Source: Cytophagales bacterium
GTDB taxonomy: Bacteria; Bacteroidota; Bacteroidia; Cytophagales; UBA9547
NCBI GenBank assembly: GCA_025360395.1
Contig: JANYCH010000172.1
Span: forward strand, 1 to 33,292
DNA: 33,292 nucleotides
Reading direction: 5' to 3'
Numbering within the stretch: position 1 is the stretch's first letter; every line of letters starts with the position of its first letter. Below the pieces are notes generated by a model that searched no databases, was not told the origin of the DNA, and saw only the letters and a program-made list of their open reading frames with translations. This document shows, one piece after another, positions 19,901 through 28,757 of the stretch. The translations under genes were made by a program, and so were the position numbers.

Positions 19901-20941
19901 ATATTAATGGATGCATTACCATGTCCGTTACCTGGAAATGCAGGAAATATCCTGGGTAACCACACTATATGTTCACAATCTACTGGACAGGTATTTTCTA
20001 TTTCAAGTGTTCCAAATGCAAACGGATACAATTGGGTTTTACCAGCTGGTTACACCATTACCAACGGCCTTAATACTACGGTAATAACTGTTTCATTAAA
20101 TTCCGGCGCAACTTCAGGGCCAATTAGTGTAACACCAACCAATAACTGCGGAAACGGTCTGAGTTCAACTCTGGCAATTCAAGTAAACTCCCTTCCTTTC
20201 TTATCCATAAACTCTACTAAAAACATTGTCTGCCAGGGAGATGCTGTTACATTAACTGGTAGTGGGGCTTCGGCTTATGCATTTGATAATGGTGTAAAAA
20301 ATGAAATACCCTTTATACCAGATATAACAAAAAGTTACCAGATGACAGGTACAGATGTGAATGGCTGTCAAAAAAGCATCTCCACCAGCATTATAGTCAA
20401 TGCCCGTCCGGGAATACCCGTGATAGTTGCCCCGACGCCATTGTGCAATAACGTTTCAAATGACTTTACTATTTCATCTTCAGTAAAAGGATCCGTTTAT
20501 AACTGGACAGCAACAAGTTCCACAAATATCGCAGGTCAGAATTCACCTAAAGCCAGCATTACTTTTAAAACCGGCTTAACCTCTGCTGATGTCACAGTTA
20601 CTGAAACCAACAGTTTAAATTGTACAAGCTCCGCTGGTAGACAAACAGTTTTTTTTACTTCTTGTACATTATCGGGCATTTCAGAAAGTGATATTGCGGA
20701 CCAACTGAAAATATTCCCTAATCCATTCCAAAACAACATCAATATTTCTTTGGGCTCACTTGCTGGAGAAACCAGCAAAATAGAACTTACAGATATTGAA
20801 GGGAAAATTGTGGGTAGCAGAGAAAAAAATATGCTATCAGATCAAAATACCTTAGGTGAAAATTTACAAGCTGGGCAATACATCCTGAGAATAATAACTG
20901 AGTATAAGGTTATTGTAAGATCAGTTATAAAAATTCAATAA
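16937..20941 (+). CDS. Secreted multidomain GH5 endoglucanase: GH5 - 5 Ig-like repeats - CBM9-like - PKD/Ig-like - T9SS sorting domain
   Basis: Signal peptide; GH5 motifs MSTHGLQWYG, LYEICNEPNGVTW (acid/base), IFATEWGLSDASGGG (nucleophile); five SPANN...KATDSNGS modules; VDGNIDVIWKNSS...DNNYIYVLGDITDD; C-terminal LKIFPNPFQNNINISLGS...LQAGQYILRIITEYKVIVRSVIKIQ. Confidence 0.93.
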   Translation: MKFIQLMKLTLFLFMTISISHAQTAVEINGKLKLVGNQLSSECGNAVQLRGMSTHGLQWYGNCVNNSAFTSLKNNWNADIVRLAMYVDEGGYLTDPNGYKTKIDTWIDQIGALGMYCLIDWHSLNPGDPNTHTTEAKDFWNYISAKHKGKKHVLYEICNEPNGVTWGTIKNFANQIIPVIRANDPETIIIVGTPQWSGKPGDVVSGGSLTSPNAYNVMYTFHFYASSHASYRPEVQKAAGSIPIFATEWGLSDASGGGSLNLAEGQLWMDIFNGNNDGKQKISWCNWSFSDKSESSAALNPGSCASSSWTNTTASGTQVKSWISSPAKNFISCTTASVVTSGITSPANNASFNKGTNITITASAATTQGTITKVEFFEGATLLGTSTNSPYSISISTLALGSHSITSKATDSNGSTATSPPVAVTVNNSVVTSSITSPANNASFNQGASITISASAATTQGSITKVEFFEGATLLGTSTSSPFSISISTLAPGSHNITAKATDSNGSTATSTPVSIVVNNSVVSSSIISPANNASFNQGTSITITASAATTQGSITKVEFFEGATLLGTSTSSPFSISISTLVPGSHNITAKATDSNGSTSTSTPVSIVVNNSVVTSSIISPANNSSIVTGNGINVNATASTTSGSITKIEFYVDNVLSATDVSSPYQFSTGTNLSVGSHILSIKAFDSNNSVNSQSISITVINSPLTLDLTSPTNADYTIGTDIIISADASTTVGSISKLEFYIDGTLMGSDFTTPYSYTATGLNSGSHIIYAKAFDSNNNTSVTTSKTINLYTPVYKVTNAPIVDGNIDVIWKNSSIPTSYLTKTIVNTSVGASDLSGSFKTLWDNNYIYVLGDITDDLKNNDSPEAYNDDAVEVYLDINNDKATTYGTNDAQYTFGWNDGTIVASLPGGHSITGITYSIADKPGGYIFEARIPWSALAASPMPGHKVGFDFMINDDDDGGLRDGKMSWNSTTDNAYQDPSLFGTVILMDALPCPLPGNAGNILGNHTICSQSTGQVFSISSVPNANGYNWVLPAGYTITNGLNTTVITVSLNSGATSGPISVTPTNNCGNGLSSTLAIQVNSLPFLSINSTKNIVCQGDAVTLTGSGASAYAFDNGVKNEIPFIPDITKSYQMTGTDVNGCQKSISTSIIVNARPGIPVIVAPTPLCNNVSNDFTISSSVKGSVYNWTATSSTNIAGQNSPKASITFKTGLTSADVTVTETNSLNCTSSAGRQTVFFTSCTLSGISESDIADQLKIFPNPFQNNINISLGSLAGETSKIELTDIEGKIVGSREKNMLSDQNTLGENLQAGQYILRIITEYKVIVRSVIKIQ
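17963..19342 (+). repeat. Five in-frame tandem repeats of exactly 276 bp (92 aa Ig-like modules); first three near-identical
   Basis: Repeat starts at 17963, 18239, 18515, 18791 and 19067 (constant 276-bp spacing); shared TTTGAAGGAGCAACCCTTCT(G/C)GGTACTTCAACT core in the first three. Confidence 0.95.
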
Positions 20942-20993
20942 AATATATTGTGAAGATTGAGCTTATATTTAAGCTCAATCTTCACAATATATT
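20942..20993. terminator. 24-bp perfect hairpin with TATT loop, likely bidirectional terminator of convergent genes
   Basis: AATATATTGTGAAGATTGAGCTTA-TATT-TAAGCTCAATCTTCACAATATATT fills the gap between the cellulase stop and the Lrp stop. Confidence 0.75.
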
Positions 20994-20994
20994 A

Positions 20995-21471
20995 CTATTT
21001 ACCTTCCGGAATAGGCATTACCTTAGATTGTTTATAATTCGCCAGAACTACCATAGATTGCATATTCCCTATTTCTTCTATCTGGCTTAGTTTATCTAAA
21101 ATCAATTTTTGATAACTTGGTATATCGGTAGTTAAAACCTTTAAGAGAAAGTCACCTGAACCCGTTATATGATGACATTCTATAACCTCCTGTAAGCTTC
21201 CTATTTTCTCCACAAAAGCATTGATCTGGTTCATTTTATGGCTTGAAAGGGATATAAGAATAAAAATACTTACTCCTAACCCAAGCATTTGAGTGTCAAG
21301 CTGGGCATGATAACTTTTTATAAGTCCGGAAGACTCAAGTTTTTTTACACGCTCCAATGTGGGGGCAGGCGAAAGCCCTATTTCTTTTGATAATTGTGCA
21401 TTTGTAATTTTAGCATCAGACTGGAGTATTTCCAGTATTTTCCTGTCTATTTTATCTAGTTTGAAATTCAT
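20995..21471 (-). CDS. Lrp/AsnC family transcriptional regulator
   Basis: LDKIDRKILEILQSDAKITNAQLSKEIGLSPAPTLERVKKLESSGLIKSYHAQLD; AsnC ligand domain HHITGSGDFLLKVLTTDI. Confidence 0.95.
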   Translation of the reverse strand: MNFKLDKIDRKILEILQSDAKITNAQLSKEIGLSPAPTLERVKKLESSGLIKSYHAQLDTQMLGLGVSIFILISLSSHKMNQINAFVEKIGSLQEVIECHHITGSGDFLLKVLTTDIPSYQKLILDKLSQIEEIGNMQSMVVLANYKQSKVMPIPEGK

Positions 21472-21562
21472 ATTTAATTCTTTCTAATGAGACCAAGGAT
21501 TTACCTGAAAATTAGGCTAATTAACAATTCAAGTAATACAATATTGCTGATTTAGCCAAATA

Positions 21563-22840
21563 TTATTTTTCCAAATATTCTAAAACAACATTTTGAGCAT
21601 GTAAAAGCTCATCTTCCTTAGTGCAGTAAGGTGGAGAAAGATAAAGTGCATTTCCAAGCGGTCTTAAAAGCAAATCCTTATCTAGGAAGTATTGATAGGC
21701 ATCCTCTGATTGTGAATCAAAATATCCTTTCGACTTTTCTGGTCGCTGGCTCATGGTTAAAATAGTACCAATACTTGCAAACCATTCCAGCTTTTTATTT
21801 CCTTCTAATTTTTTTAGGAACTGGCTTTGAATTTGGGAAATCATATCAATTTTCCTTTTGCAATCATCACTTAAAAGCAGGTCAAGGCTTGCATTGGCCG
21901 CAGCGCATGAAAGAGCATTACCGGTATACGAATGCCCATGAAGAAAAATTTTTCTCTTGTCGGTACTATTAAATGCCTCGTAAATATTTTTTGTGGCTGC
22001 TGTTGCTCCTAATGGTAGAAAGCCGCCCGTTATTCCTTTTGACAAACAAATTATATCTGGTTTTATAGTGAAATGTTCAGAAGCAAACAATTTGCCGGTT
22101 CGTCCAAATCCAGTCATAACTTCATCAGCAACAAGCAATACTTCGTTATCCCGACAAAGCTTAAGTATTTTTTCCTGTAACGCTTTGTTGAATAATCGCA
22201 TACCGCCCACTCCCTGAATCAGAGGCTCATAAACTAATGCAGCAACAAGACCAGAGTTAAATTCCCTTTTCAGTACCTCGAGAGTTTTAGAAATATTTTG
22301 TTCATCTGGAAAAGGAAGATAAACAACTTCAAAGAGATGATTTTGAAAGGGCTGGTTAAAAGGTTCCGGTCCAGCAAGAGACATTGCCCCAAAAGTATCA
22401 CCATGATATCCTCCTTCAAATGCCAGAATCCGGGTCTTTTGTTTACCTGCATTGTACCAATACTGCAATGCCATTTTTAATCCTACTTCTACCGCTGTAC
22501 TTCCATTATCAGAAAAAAAGATTTTGTCCATTTTTCCGGGAAGTATAGCTATTAATCTTTCGGCAAGATGAATAGCTGGTTCGTGTGAAAAACCTGAAAA
22601 GATGACATGACTTAATGTTTCTGCTTGTTTTTGAATTGCCTGAACTATATGAGGATGATTGTGTCCATGTAAGTTTACCCACCATGACGAGACCATGTCT
22701 GATAATATCCTACCTTCGGTTGTATATATTTTATTGCCTAACGCCCTTTCAACCAGAATATTTGGAGAATTCTTGAAAATATCAAAAGGATGCCATACAA
22801 ATTTCTTGTCTTTATCAGCTAAAGAATTACTGTTCATCAA
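21563..22840 (-). CDS. bioA: Adenosylmethionine-8-amino-7-oxononanoate transaminase
   Basis: VWHPFDIFKNSPNI, MVSSWWVNLHGHNHPHI, FEGGYHGDTFGAMSLAG, ADEVMTGFGRTGKLFASEH, CLSKGITGGFLPLGATAATKNI. Confidence 0.95.
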   Translation of the reverse strand: MMNSNSLADKDKKFVWHPFDIFKNSPNILVERALGNKIYTTEGRILSDMVSSWWVNLHGHNHPHIVQAIQKQAETLSHVIFSGFSHEPAIHLAERLIAILPGKMDKIFFSDNGSTAVEVGLKMALQYWYNAGKQKTRILAFEGGYHGDTFGAMSLAGPEPFNQPFQNHLFEVVYLPFPDEQNISKTLEVLKREFNSGLVAALVYEPLIQGVGGMRLFNKALQEKILKLCRDNEVLLVADEVMTGFGRTGKLFASEHFTIKPDIICLSKGITGGFLPLGATAATKNIYEAFNSTDKRKIFLHGHSYTGNALSCAAANASLDLLLSDDCKRKIDMISQIQSQFLKKLEGNKKLEWFASIGTILTMSQRPEKSKGYFDSQSEDAYQYFLDKDLLLRPLGNALYLSPPYCTKEDELLHAQNVVLEYLEK

Positions 22841-23435
22841 GCTTTAGTTTTTTGGAATATGCTAAAATTACGTCAGTATTAATTTCATCCTCTTCATTTA
22901 TTACCAAAAGGGTTTTCAAGCCCGAAATTTTGGATATAATATCAATCGCCCCAAAAGTATCATTTCCATTAAATACCAGGCCTCTTATCAGCGTATCTCT
23001 TCTTTTCAATTCATTTATACTTAGCAATGCATGGTTTATACAGCCTAAATAAAGGCGTATAACCAAAACGATTTCTATTTTTTCAACTGATATAAAATCT
23101 AATAGAAATTCCCCCCTTTCATTAAGTGGGACCAACAAACCTCCTGCACCCTCAATTATCAGGTGGTTGTTAGTTTTTGGGACATTAAATTCGCTTAAAG
23201 CAATTAATTTATTTTCAAGAGAAGCCGCTTTGTGTGGTGAAACAGGTTCTTTAAACAAATAAGTTTCTGAAAATATCCTTACAGGAAAGGATATTAATTT
23301 CTTTAAACTGGAGGAATCTGAGATCTGACCTGTTTGAACTGGCTTCCAATAATCTGCTTTTAAATGCTGGCAAAATATTGCGGAAACAAGCGTTTTGCCA
23401 CAATCAGTTCCTATAGCTGTGATAAATAAGTTCAA
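22827..23435 (-). CDS. bioD: Dethiobiotin synthetase
   Basis: MNLFITAIGTDCGKTLVSAIFC P-loop-like start, YWKPVQTG, IIEGAGGLLVPLNE. Confidence 0.92.
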   Translation of the reverse strand: MNLFITAIGTDCGKTLVSAIFCQHLKADYWKPVQTGQISDSSSLKKLISFPVRIFSETYLFKEPVSPHKAASLENKLIALSEFNVPKTNNHLIIEGAGGLLVPLNERGEFLLDFISVEKIEIVLVIRLYLGCINHALLSINELKRRDTLIRGLVFNGNDTFGAIDIISKISGLKTLLVINEEDEINTDVILAYSKKLKLDEQ

Positions 23436-23878
23436 TGGAGCGATTTTCTTTCTTCTTCGATTACTTCAAGAAGCATTTTCTCGAAATCATCAAGGCTTTT
23501 GTAAAATTTAAACTTCATATCTTTGTTCTGTCGCTTTAGTTCCTGCACTAATTTCAATGCAAGGTCAATTGAATCTACTTCTGCACCTTCCAGGTTAGGT
23601 TCCCAATCTATTCCAGCCAAAATATATTCTTTGTACATGCCAATGCACCAATTCTCCATAAATTCTGAAAGGTGAAGGAATTTAGGCTTGTAAACTTCCC
23701 ATTCGTCAACAGCACATAATTTTGCCAATTCCTCAGATGACCAAAATGGATAAACTACAGTATCTTCCAGTTCACATGAATCTGCATTTGACCAACCTTG
23801 ATCACAATGAAGTCCCCAAACCTTTTCATGATTAACTAACTGTATTATAAATTTTTGCTTTTGTTCTTCTGCATCCAT
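23432..23878 (-). CDS. DUF2750-like protein
   Basis: VWGLHCDQGWSNADSCELEDTVVYPFWSSEELAKLCAVDEWEVYKPKFLHLSEFMENWCIGMYKEYILAGIDWEPNLEGAEVDSIDLA resembles DUF2750; internal Met (MDAEEQKQ) at 23878 more plausible than 23965; ATGA overlap with bioD. Confidence 0.75.
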   Translation of the reverse strand: MDAEEQKQKFIIQLVNHEKVWGLHCDQGWSNADSCELEDTVVYPFWSSEELAKLCAVDEWEVYKPKFLHLSEFMENWCIGMYKEYILAGIDWEPNLEGAEVDSIDLALKLVQELKRQNKDMKFKFYKSLDDFEKMLLEVIEEERKSLH

Positions 23879-24024
23879 CGTCTTACTATATACTTTCAAT
23901 ATGGATGGCAATATCTTAAAAAAATAAATCAGATGTTCAGACCATTCGACATATCTGATCACCATTGAAAATAATTTTAGGTAAATTGCTGGAATAAACT
24001 TAAAACCTATGCTTCATTCTATAT

Positions 24025-24666
24025 ATGTTGTCTATTAAGATATTTACTTTCAACCCATTACAAGAAAACACATATGTTCTTTGGGACGAAACTATGGAAT
24101 GTATAATTATTGATCCTGGGTGTTACGATAAAGAAGAAAAACAAAAACTGAAATCATTTATTGAAGATTCCAAGCTTAAACCTGTCAGGTTATTAAATAC
24201 ACATTGCCACGTAGACCACGTTTTAGGCAATGCTTTTATTTTCAGTTCTTATGGTTTGAAAGTAGAAACAAGCAAAATTGAAGAAGCACAATTAAGAAGT
24301 GTAAAAACATATGCTCCAATGTATGGTTTCCATCAATTTGAAGAATCAGAAGTAGGGAACCATATTGAAGAAGGTGAGACAATTAGCTTTGGAAACTCAA
24401 TCCTGGAAATTCTTTCTGTTCCTGGCCACAGTCCGGGGCATTTAGCTTTTCTTAACAAAGAACAAAACATTTGTATTGCAGGAGATGTGCTTTTCAGAGG
24501 AAGTATAGGTAGGACAGATCTTCCCGGAGGAAATTTTTCCCAACTTGAAAAAAGCATAAAAAGCAAACTGTATACCTTACCAGGGACAATGCAGATTTAT
24601 CCTGGACATGGTCCTAAAACTGATATAAATTATGAAAAGGTTAATAATCCTTATGTAAGAAGTTAA
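24025..24666 (+). CDS. MBL-fold metallo-hydrolase (glyoxalase II-like)
   Basis: LLNTHCHVDHVLGNAF, SVPGHSPGHLAFLN, AGDVLFRGSIGRTDLPGG, IYPGHGPKT. Confidence 0.93.
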   Translation: MLSIKIFTFNPLQENTYVLWDETMECIIIDPGCYDKEEKQKLKSFIEDSKLKPVRLLNTHCHVDHVLGNAFIFSSYGLKVETSKIEEAQLRSVKTYAPMYGFHQFEESEVGNHIEEGETISFGNSILEILSVPGHSPGHLAFLNKEQNICIAGDVLFRGSIGRTDLPGGNFSQLEKSIKSKLYTLPGTMQIYPGHGPKTDINYEKVNNPYVRS

Positions 24667-24859
24667 CTTTCTAATAGATACTATTACTTATTAATTAATT
24701 AACCTTTTAATAAGGTGAATCAATTTTAATTTCTATAGTTTTGTAGTTAATCAAAATATAAAATTGAAAGGTAAAGCTACCTGAATGTAAATATTGATAT
24801 ATTGTTGAAAGGTAATATGCTACTCCTGAATTGTGTTTAGAATCAAATTATTAATCTAT

Positions 24860-25780
24860 ATGAAAAAATTACTACTTTTTTGTTTTCTAATTTTTGGGCG
24901 CATCATTGTAATAGCCCAACAGGATCCATTATATAGTTCTTATATGCAAAATCCTTTGCTTATCAATCCTGCTTACACTGGTACTTATAATATGTTCAGC
25001 GTCACAGCATTGTCAAGGTGGCAATGGGTAAATATGTCTGGGGCACCAGTTACTAATAGTCTTACCGCACATTCTTCTATATATAAGAATAAATTAGGAG
25101 TGGGGGCTATATTGGTGAATGATAGGTTTGGTATAAATAATAATTATGAGGGCTATGGAACGTTTGCTTATAAGATTAATATGGGTGAAAAGGAAGATAA
25201 TGTGCTTTCTTTCGGGATGCAGGCCGGAATAATGAATTATAATTTTAATTATCTCCAGGATGGATTAAGAATCAAAGATGAGGAAGATCCTAATTTCCCA
25301 AAAGGAAGGATAAATGCAACTGAGCCTAATTTTGGAGCAGGTGTATTTTACAGAAATGAAAAACTTTTTGCAGGATTTTCTGCACCGAAAATTTTAAACA
25401 GCAAGTTTGCCGAATTAAACAATGGCACATCTCAATACAGGAGGCATTTCTTTTTTACAGGGGGTTATTTATTTGACCTAATCAATTTTCAGGTAAAACC
25501 ATCGTTTTTAATCAAATATGTAGATGGGGCACCTGTCTCAATAGATATAAATGGGAGTGTTTTAATTAAAGATTTTATATGGCTTGGAACCTCTATAAGA
25601 AACTTAAATACAATTGTGTTAATGACCCAATTGCAATTAACAGACAATTTCAGATTAGGTTATGCTCTAGATATACCCATCAATAAGGTTATCAAAACCA
25701 GCTATGGATCACATGAATTAATGTTAAACATGGATCTTAAGCTCTTAAAAAGCCACGATATAGGTTTTAGATATTTTTAA
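24860..25780 (+). CDS. PorP/SprF family type IX secretion system membrane protein
   Basis: Signal peptide then QQDPLYSSYMQNPLLINPAYTGTYNMFSVTALSRWQWVNMSGAPVTNSLTAHSSIYKNKLGVGAILVNDRFGI; C-terminus HDIGFRYF; ATG at 24860 preferred over GTG at 24833. Confidence 0.92.
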   Translation: MKKLLLFCFLIFGRIIVIAQQDPLYSSYMQNPLLINPAYTGTYNMFSVTALSRWQWVNMSGAPVTNSLTAHSSIYKNKLGVGAILVNDRFGINNNYEGYGTFAYKINMGEKEDNVLSFGMQAGIMNYNFNYLQDGLRIKDEEDPNFPKGRINATEPNFGAGVFYRNEKLFAGFSAPKILNSKFAELNNGTSQYRRHFFFTGGYLFDLINFQVKPSFLIKYVDGAPVSIDINGSVLIKDFIWLGTSIRNLNTIVLMTQLQLTDNFRLGYALDIPINKVIKTSYGSHELMLNMDLKLLKSHDIGFRYF

Positions 25781-25805
25781 GGAATTGTTTTTGCAAAGTA
25801 GATTG

Positions 25806-27224
25806 TTAAGGCAATTCTACTTCTTCCTGGATAAAACATCCCAGTTTCACCTTATCGCCGCTTTTGGCTTCTCCAGACCTGTATAGTTCGGTAAGATTTG
25901 CATTTTCCTTCCAGGCGTCAGACTCTTCACTGTTAGATAGGCTCCAGGCAATATTTGATAAGAGAATATGAAAAGCAGCTAATTCTTTAGCTGTCTGAAA
26001 GTTGCAGGTTCGTTCTCCTTTTTGATATAATTTTGATAAAAATCTTAATCCTTCAGTTTCATCAGGAAGAAGTTCATGAACTGTTATTGCGTATTGTTTT
26101 GCTTTTTTAAAATCCCTTAGATTTTCTGAAGCGGTTGCCATTCCTAAATAACCATCGGCTTTTTCAATAGGACTTGATGCGCTTTTTATTGCAAGGTCGT
26201 AACTTTCCAATGCCTGAGAATATTTTTTCTCAGACATACTATTATTAGCCTTGATCATAAAGTCTGTGAAATTATTAACCAGCTCTTTTTTTTCAACAAC
26301 ACCAGGATTATTAGCTGCCAATGTATTCGTTGCTTTTGGGTCGCTGGATACCAAAGCTGTTTTTATTTCCATGCCTTTAGGGGTTGCGCAGCCACGCTGG
26401 ACTAGCAATGTTGCCACGCTTTGAGTTTCTTCAGATCCTTCCCTGCCAGATAGTAAGTCCGGATGAAGGTATCCGTGCAATTGGCCACAACTCATTTTCG
26501 GACATTTAATCAATTCTCTTTTTAAGCTTTTGTATGGAGCTTTCCAGAGATGGTCATTGTAGGCCATTGCCTTACTTTTTGTAAACTGCCATAAAGAATC
26601 AATATTCACCTTGTCATGGAGGTCACAGGCGCAAAAAGCCATCATTTTCAGGTTATATGGATGGAGGTTCTCTTTGTCAGCATCATATATCCTTTTATAA
26701 AGAGCACAATACCTGCGCAAACTATCTGGTTGTTTGTAATAATAATCTCTAACATCCCGGCCTTTATAGTTCAATACTTCAATTGGGTTTCTGCTGGAGG
26801 CAAACCATTTATCGTACAAAACCATTAAACTATCAAACAAATATTTTGAATGTTTGTCCCTTCCTGCTAGTTTATGGTTATAATATAGCTTCGCATTATA
26901 GAAGAAACAATCGGGTTGCCGTGGGTTTTCTTTAAGGGTTTCGGTGATGAGTTCATGGGCCTGTTCATGGTCATGATGCTTCACAAGTACTTGTAAATGC
27001 TCACAAACAGAAGGCATATCCAACTCAACTGCTTTTTGCTGGCCATGGTCATGATGATATCCGGAATTAGAATATTGCTGGGCTGAGACCTGCAAAACGC
27101 CCCAAAATAATAGGCAACCTATTATTTTACTGTATCTAAAAGGAATTTTAAAGTTGAATGAATTCAAAGCCTTTAAGCTTAATAATTTTTGGAGTAAACC
27201 AAATTTAGCTTCTTTCTTTGCCAC
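25806..27224 (-). CDS. Hypothetical secreted TPR-containing protein with HHDHG/HHDHE motifs
   Basis: 472 aa; signal-like IIGCLLFWGVLQVSAQQ; His-rich N-terminus; helical repeats (KKYSQALESYDLAIKSASSPIEKADGYLGMATASENLRDFKKAKQYAI). Confidence 0.65.
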   Translation of the reverse strand: MAKKEAKFGLLQKLLSLKALNSFNFKIPFRYSKIIGCLLFWGVLQVSAQQYSNSGYHHDHGQQKAVELDMPSVCEHLQVLVKHHDHEQAHELITETLKENPRQPDCFFYNAKLYYNHKLAGRDKHSKYLFDSLMVLYDKWFASSRNPIEVLNYKGRDVRDYYYKQPDSLRRYCALYKRIYDADKENLHPYNLKMMAFCACDLHDKVNIDSLWQFTKSKAMAYNDHLWKAPYKSLKRELIKCPKMSCGQLHGYLHPDLLSGREGSEETQSVATLLVQRGCATPKGMEIKTALVSSDPKATNTLAANNPGVVEKKELVNNFTDFMIKANNSMSEKKYSQALESYDLAIKSASSPIEKADGYLGMATASENLRDFKKAKQYAITVHELLPDETEGLRFLSKLYQKGERTCNFQTAKELAAFHILLSNIAWSLSNSEESDAWKENANLTELYRSGEAKSGDKVKLGCFIQEEVELP

Positions 27225-27283
27225 TCACAACTCTGATGCCTTCTTTTAGCTAAAGATTTCTACTTGAATAATTTCAAAAGCCT

Positions 27284-28615
27284 TTACTCATGTAAATAAA
27301 TGCGCATTTTGTAATTGCGAGCTATAAAAATGAAACCTATTGAAGTAATAAACATCATCCCAACAAAGAACCAGTAATAGTTGGCACCAACAAGCTTAGA
27401 AGTTCCATCCGGATTTTGGATCACATAATTGATTATGGCCGTTATCAGGTTTCCCAGTGAAATGGAAAGCATATACATCCCCATAATCAGAGATTTCATA
27501 TTATGTGGTGCTTGTGAATAAGAGAATTCTAAACCGGTACCATATACTAAAACTTCTGAGGCCGTAAGGATAATATATGCAACCACCTGCCACATGATTG
27601 ATATTTCAATATGCTCCTGTATTTTTTCTTCGGCCAATGCTATGACAATAAATGAAATGGCAGCCAAAAACATTCCAATAGAAATTTTCCTTAATGACGT
27701 TAGAGGGAAAAATTTACTGACTTGTGGATATAGAAAATAAGAGAAAAATGGTACAAAAATGATGACAAATAAAGCATTTAAAAATTGAAGCTGGTCAGGA
27801 AGCATGTCAAAATTAATAAAACCCAGGTCCACATGCTTGCTCATATATTTGGAATCGGCCTGAATAACCCAGGCAGAACCAGTCTGCTCCCAAAGAGACC
27901 AGAAGACTGAGAAAAAAAGGTAAATAATACCTATTGCTTTTAAAGTTTCAATAACCTCTGGTTCTTTAAAACCATCAACATATTTTTTAAGCCCTACAGG
28001 TGGTACTGTTATATATTTATGTCTTCCCATCCAGAAAACGACTGTTGCGGCCATCATTAAAATACCAGGTACTCCAAAAGCAACGTGAGGTCCATATTCT
28101 CTTAGTAAATAAGGGGTTAAAAGGATTGAAAATATAGATCCTATGTTTATTGACAGATAAAACATGTTGTATACCTTTTCCAGAAGATAGGAGTTTGATT
28201 TATTAAATTGATCTCCTACATGGGCCGAAACGCATGGTTTAATACCTCCTGAACCCAATGCTATTAATGTTAATCCCAGCGAAAGGCCCAAACGGGTTTC
28301 GTCCCATGCCAGGGCAAGGTGTCCTGCACAGTATACTAAGGACAAAACAATGATTGTCCTGTATTTTCCCCAAAGAATATCTGATAATAAAGCCCCCAGT
28401 ATTGGAAAAAAATAATTAGCTGTTAAAAACATATGATACCAGACTTTACTTTCTTCATTGCTCATCGGGTCTGGCTGACCGGCCGCATCCATGAGATATT
28501 TGGTCATGAAAATAGTCAGTATGGTTTTCATCCCATAATAACTAAACCTTTCTGCAAGTTCGTTGCCAATAATATATGCTATGCCTTTCGGCATTTTGTT
28601 ATTATTATTTTCCAT
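27284..28615 (-). CDS. POT/PTR family proton-dependent peptide MFS transporter
   Basis: ELAERFSYYGMKTILTIFMTKYL, YFFPILGALLSDILWGKYRTI, IALGSGGIKPCVSAHVGDQF, VYNMFYLSINIGSIFS. Confidence 0.95.
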   Translation of the reverse strand: MENNNNKMPKGIAYIIGNELAERFSYYGMKTILTIFMTKYLMDAAGQPDPMSNEESKVWYHMFLTANYFFPILGALLSDILWGKYRTIIVLSLVYCAGHLALAWDETRLGLSLGLTLIALGSGGIKPCVSAHVGDQFNKSNSYLLEKVYNMFYLSINIGSIFSILLTPYLLREYGPHVAFGVPGILMMAATVVFWMGRHKYITVPPVGLKKYVDGFKEPEVIETLKAIGIIYLFFSVFWSLWEQTGSAWVIQADSKYMSKHVDLGFINFDMLPDQLQFLNALFVIIFVPFFSYFLYPQVSKFFPLTSLRKISIGMFLAAISFIVIALAEEKIQEHIEISIMWQVVAYIILTASEVLVYGTGLEFSYSQAPHNMKSLIMGMYMLSISLGNLITAIINYVIQNPDGTSKLVGANYYWFFVGMMFITSIGFIFIARNYKMRIYLHE

Positions 28616-28757
28616 AATTGATGTTCTACAGATGCAAAACCTTCAAATTAAAATACTAATCGACTACTAAAATAATTTTTAACTAAAAATCTGTCAGCTT
28701 TTTAAAAAATAACACACTATGTTTCTAGTTTTGTTCAATAACAAATATAAGTTTCAT

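Noticed and set aside
25796-25822. Imperfect hairpin AAGTAGATTG-TTAAGG-CAATTCTACTT between convergent genes
   Set aside because: One bulge, extends into the TPR gene's coding end, no U-tract on either strand; possible but unconvincing terminator.
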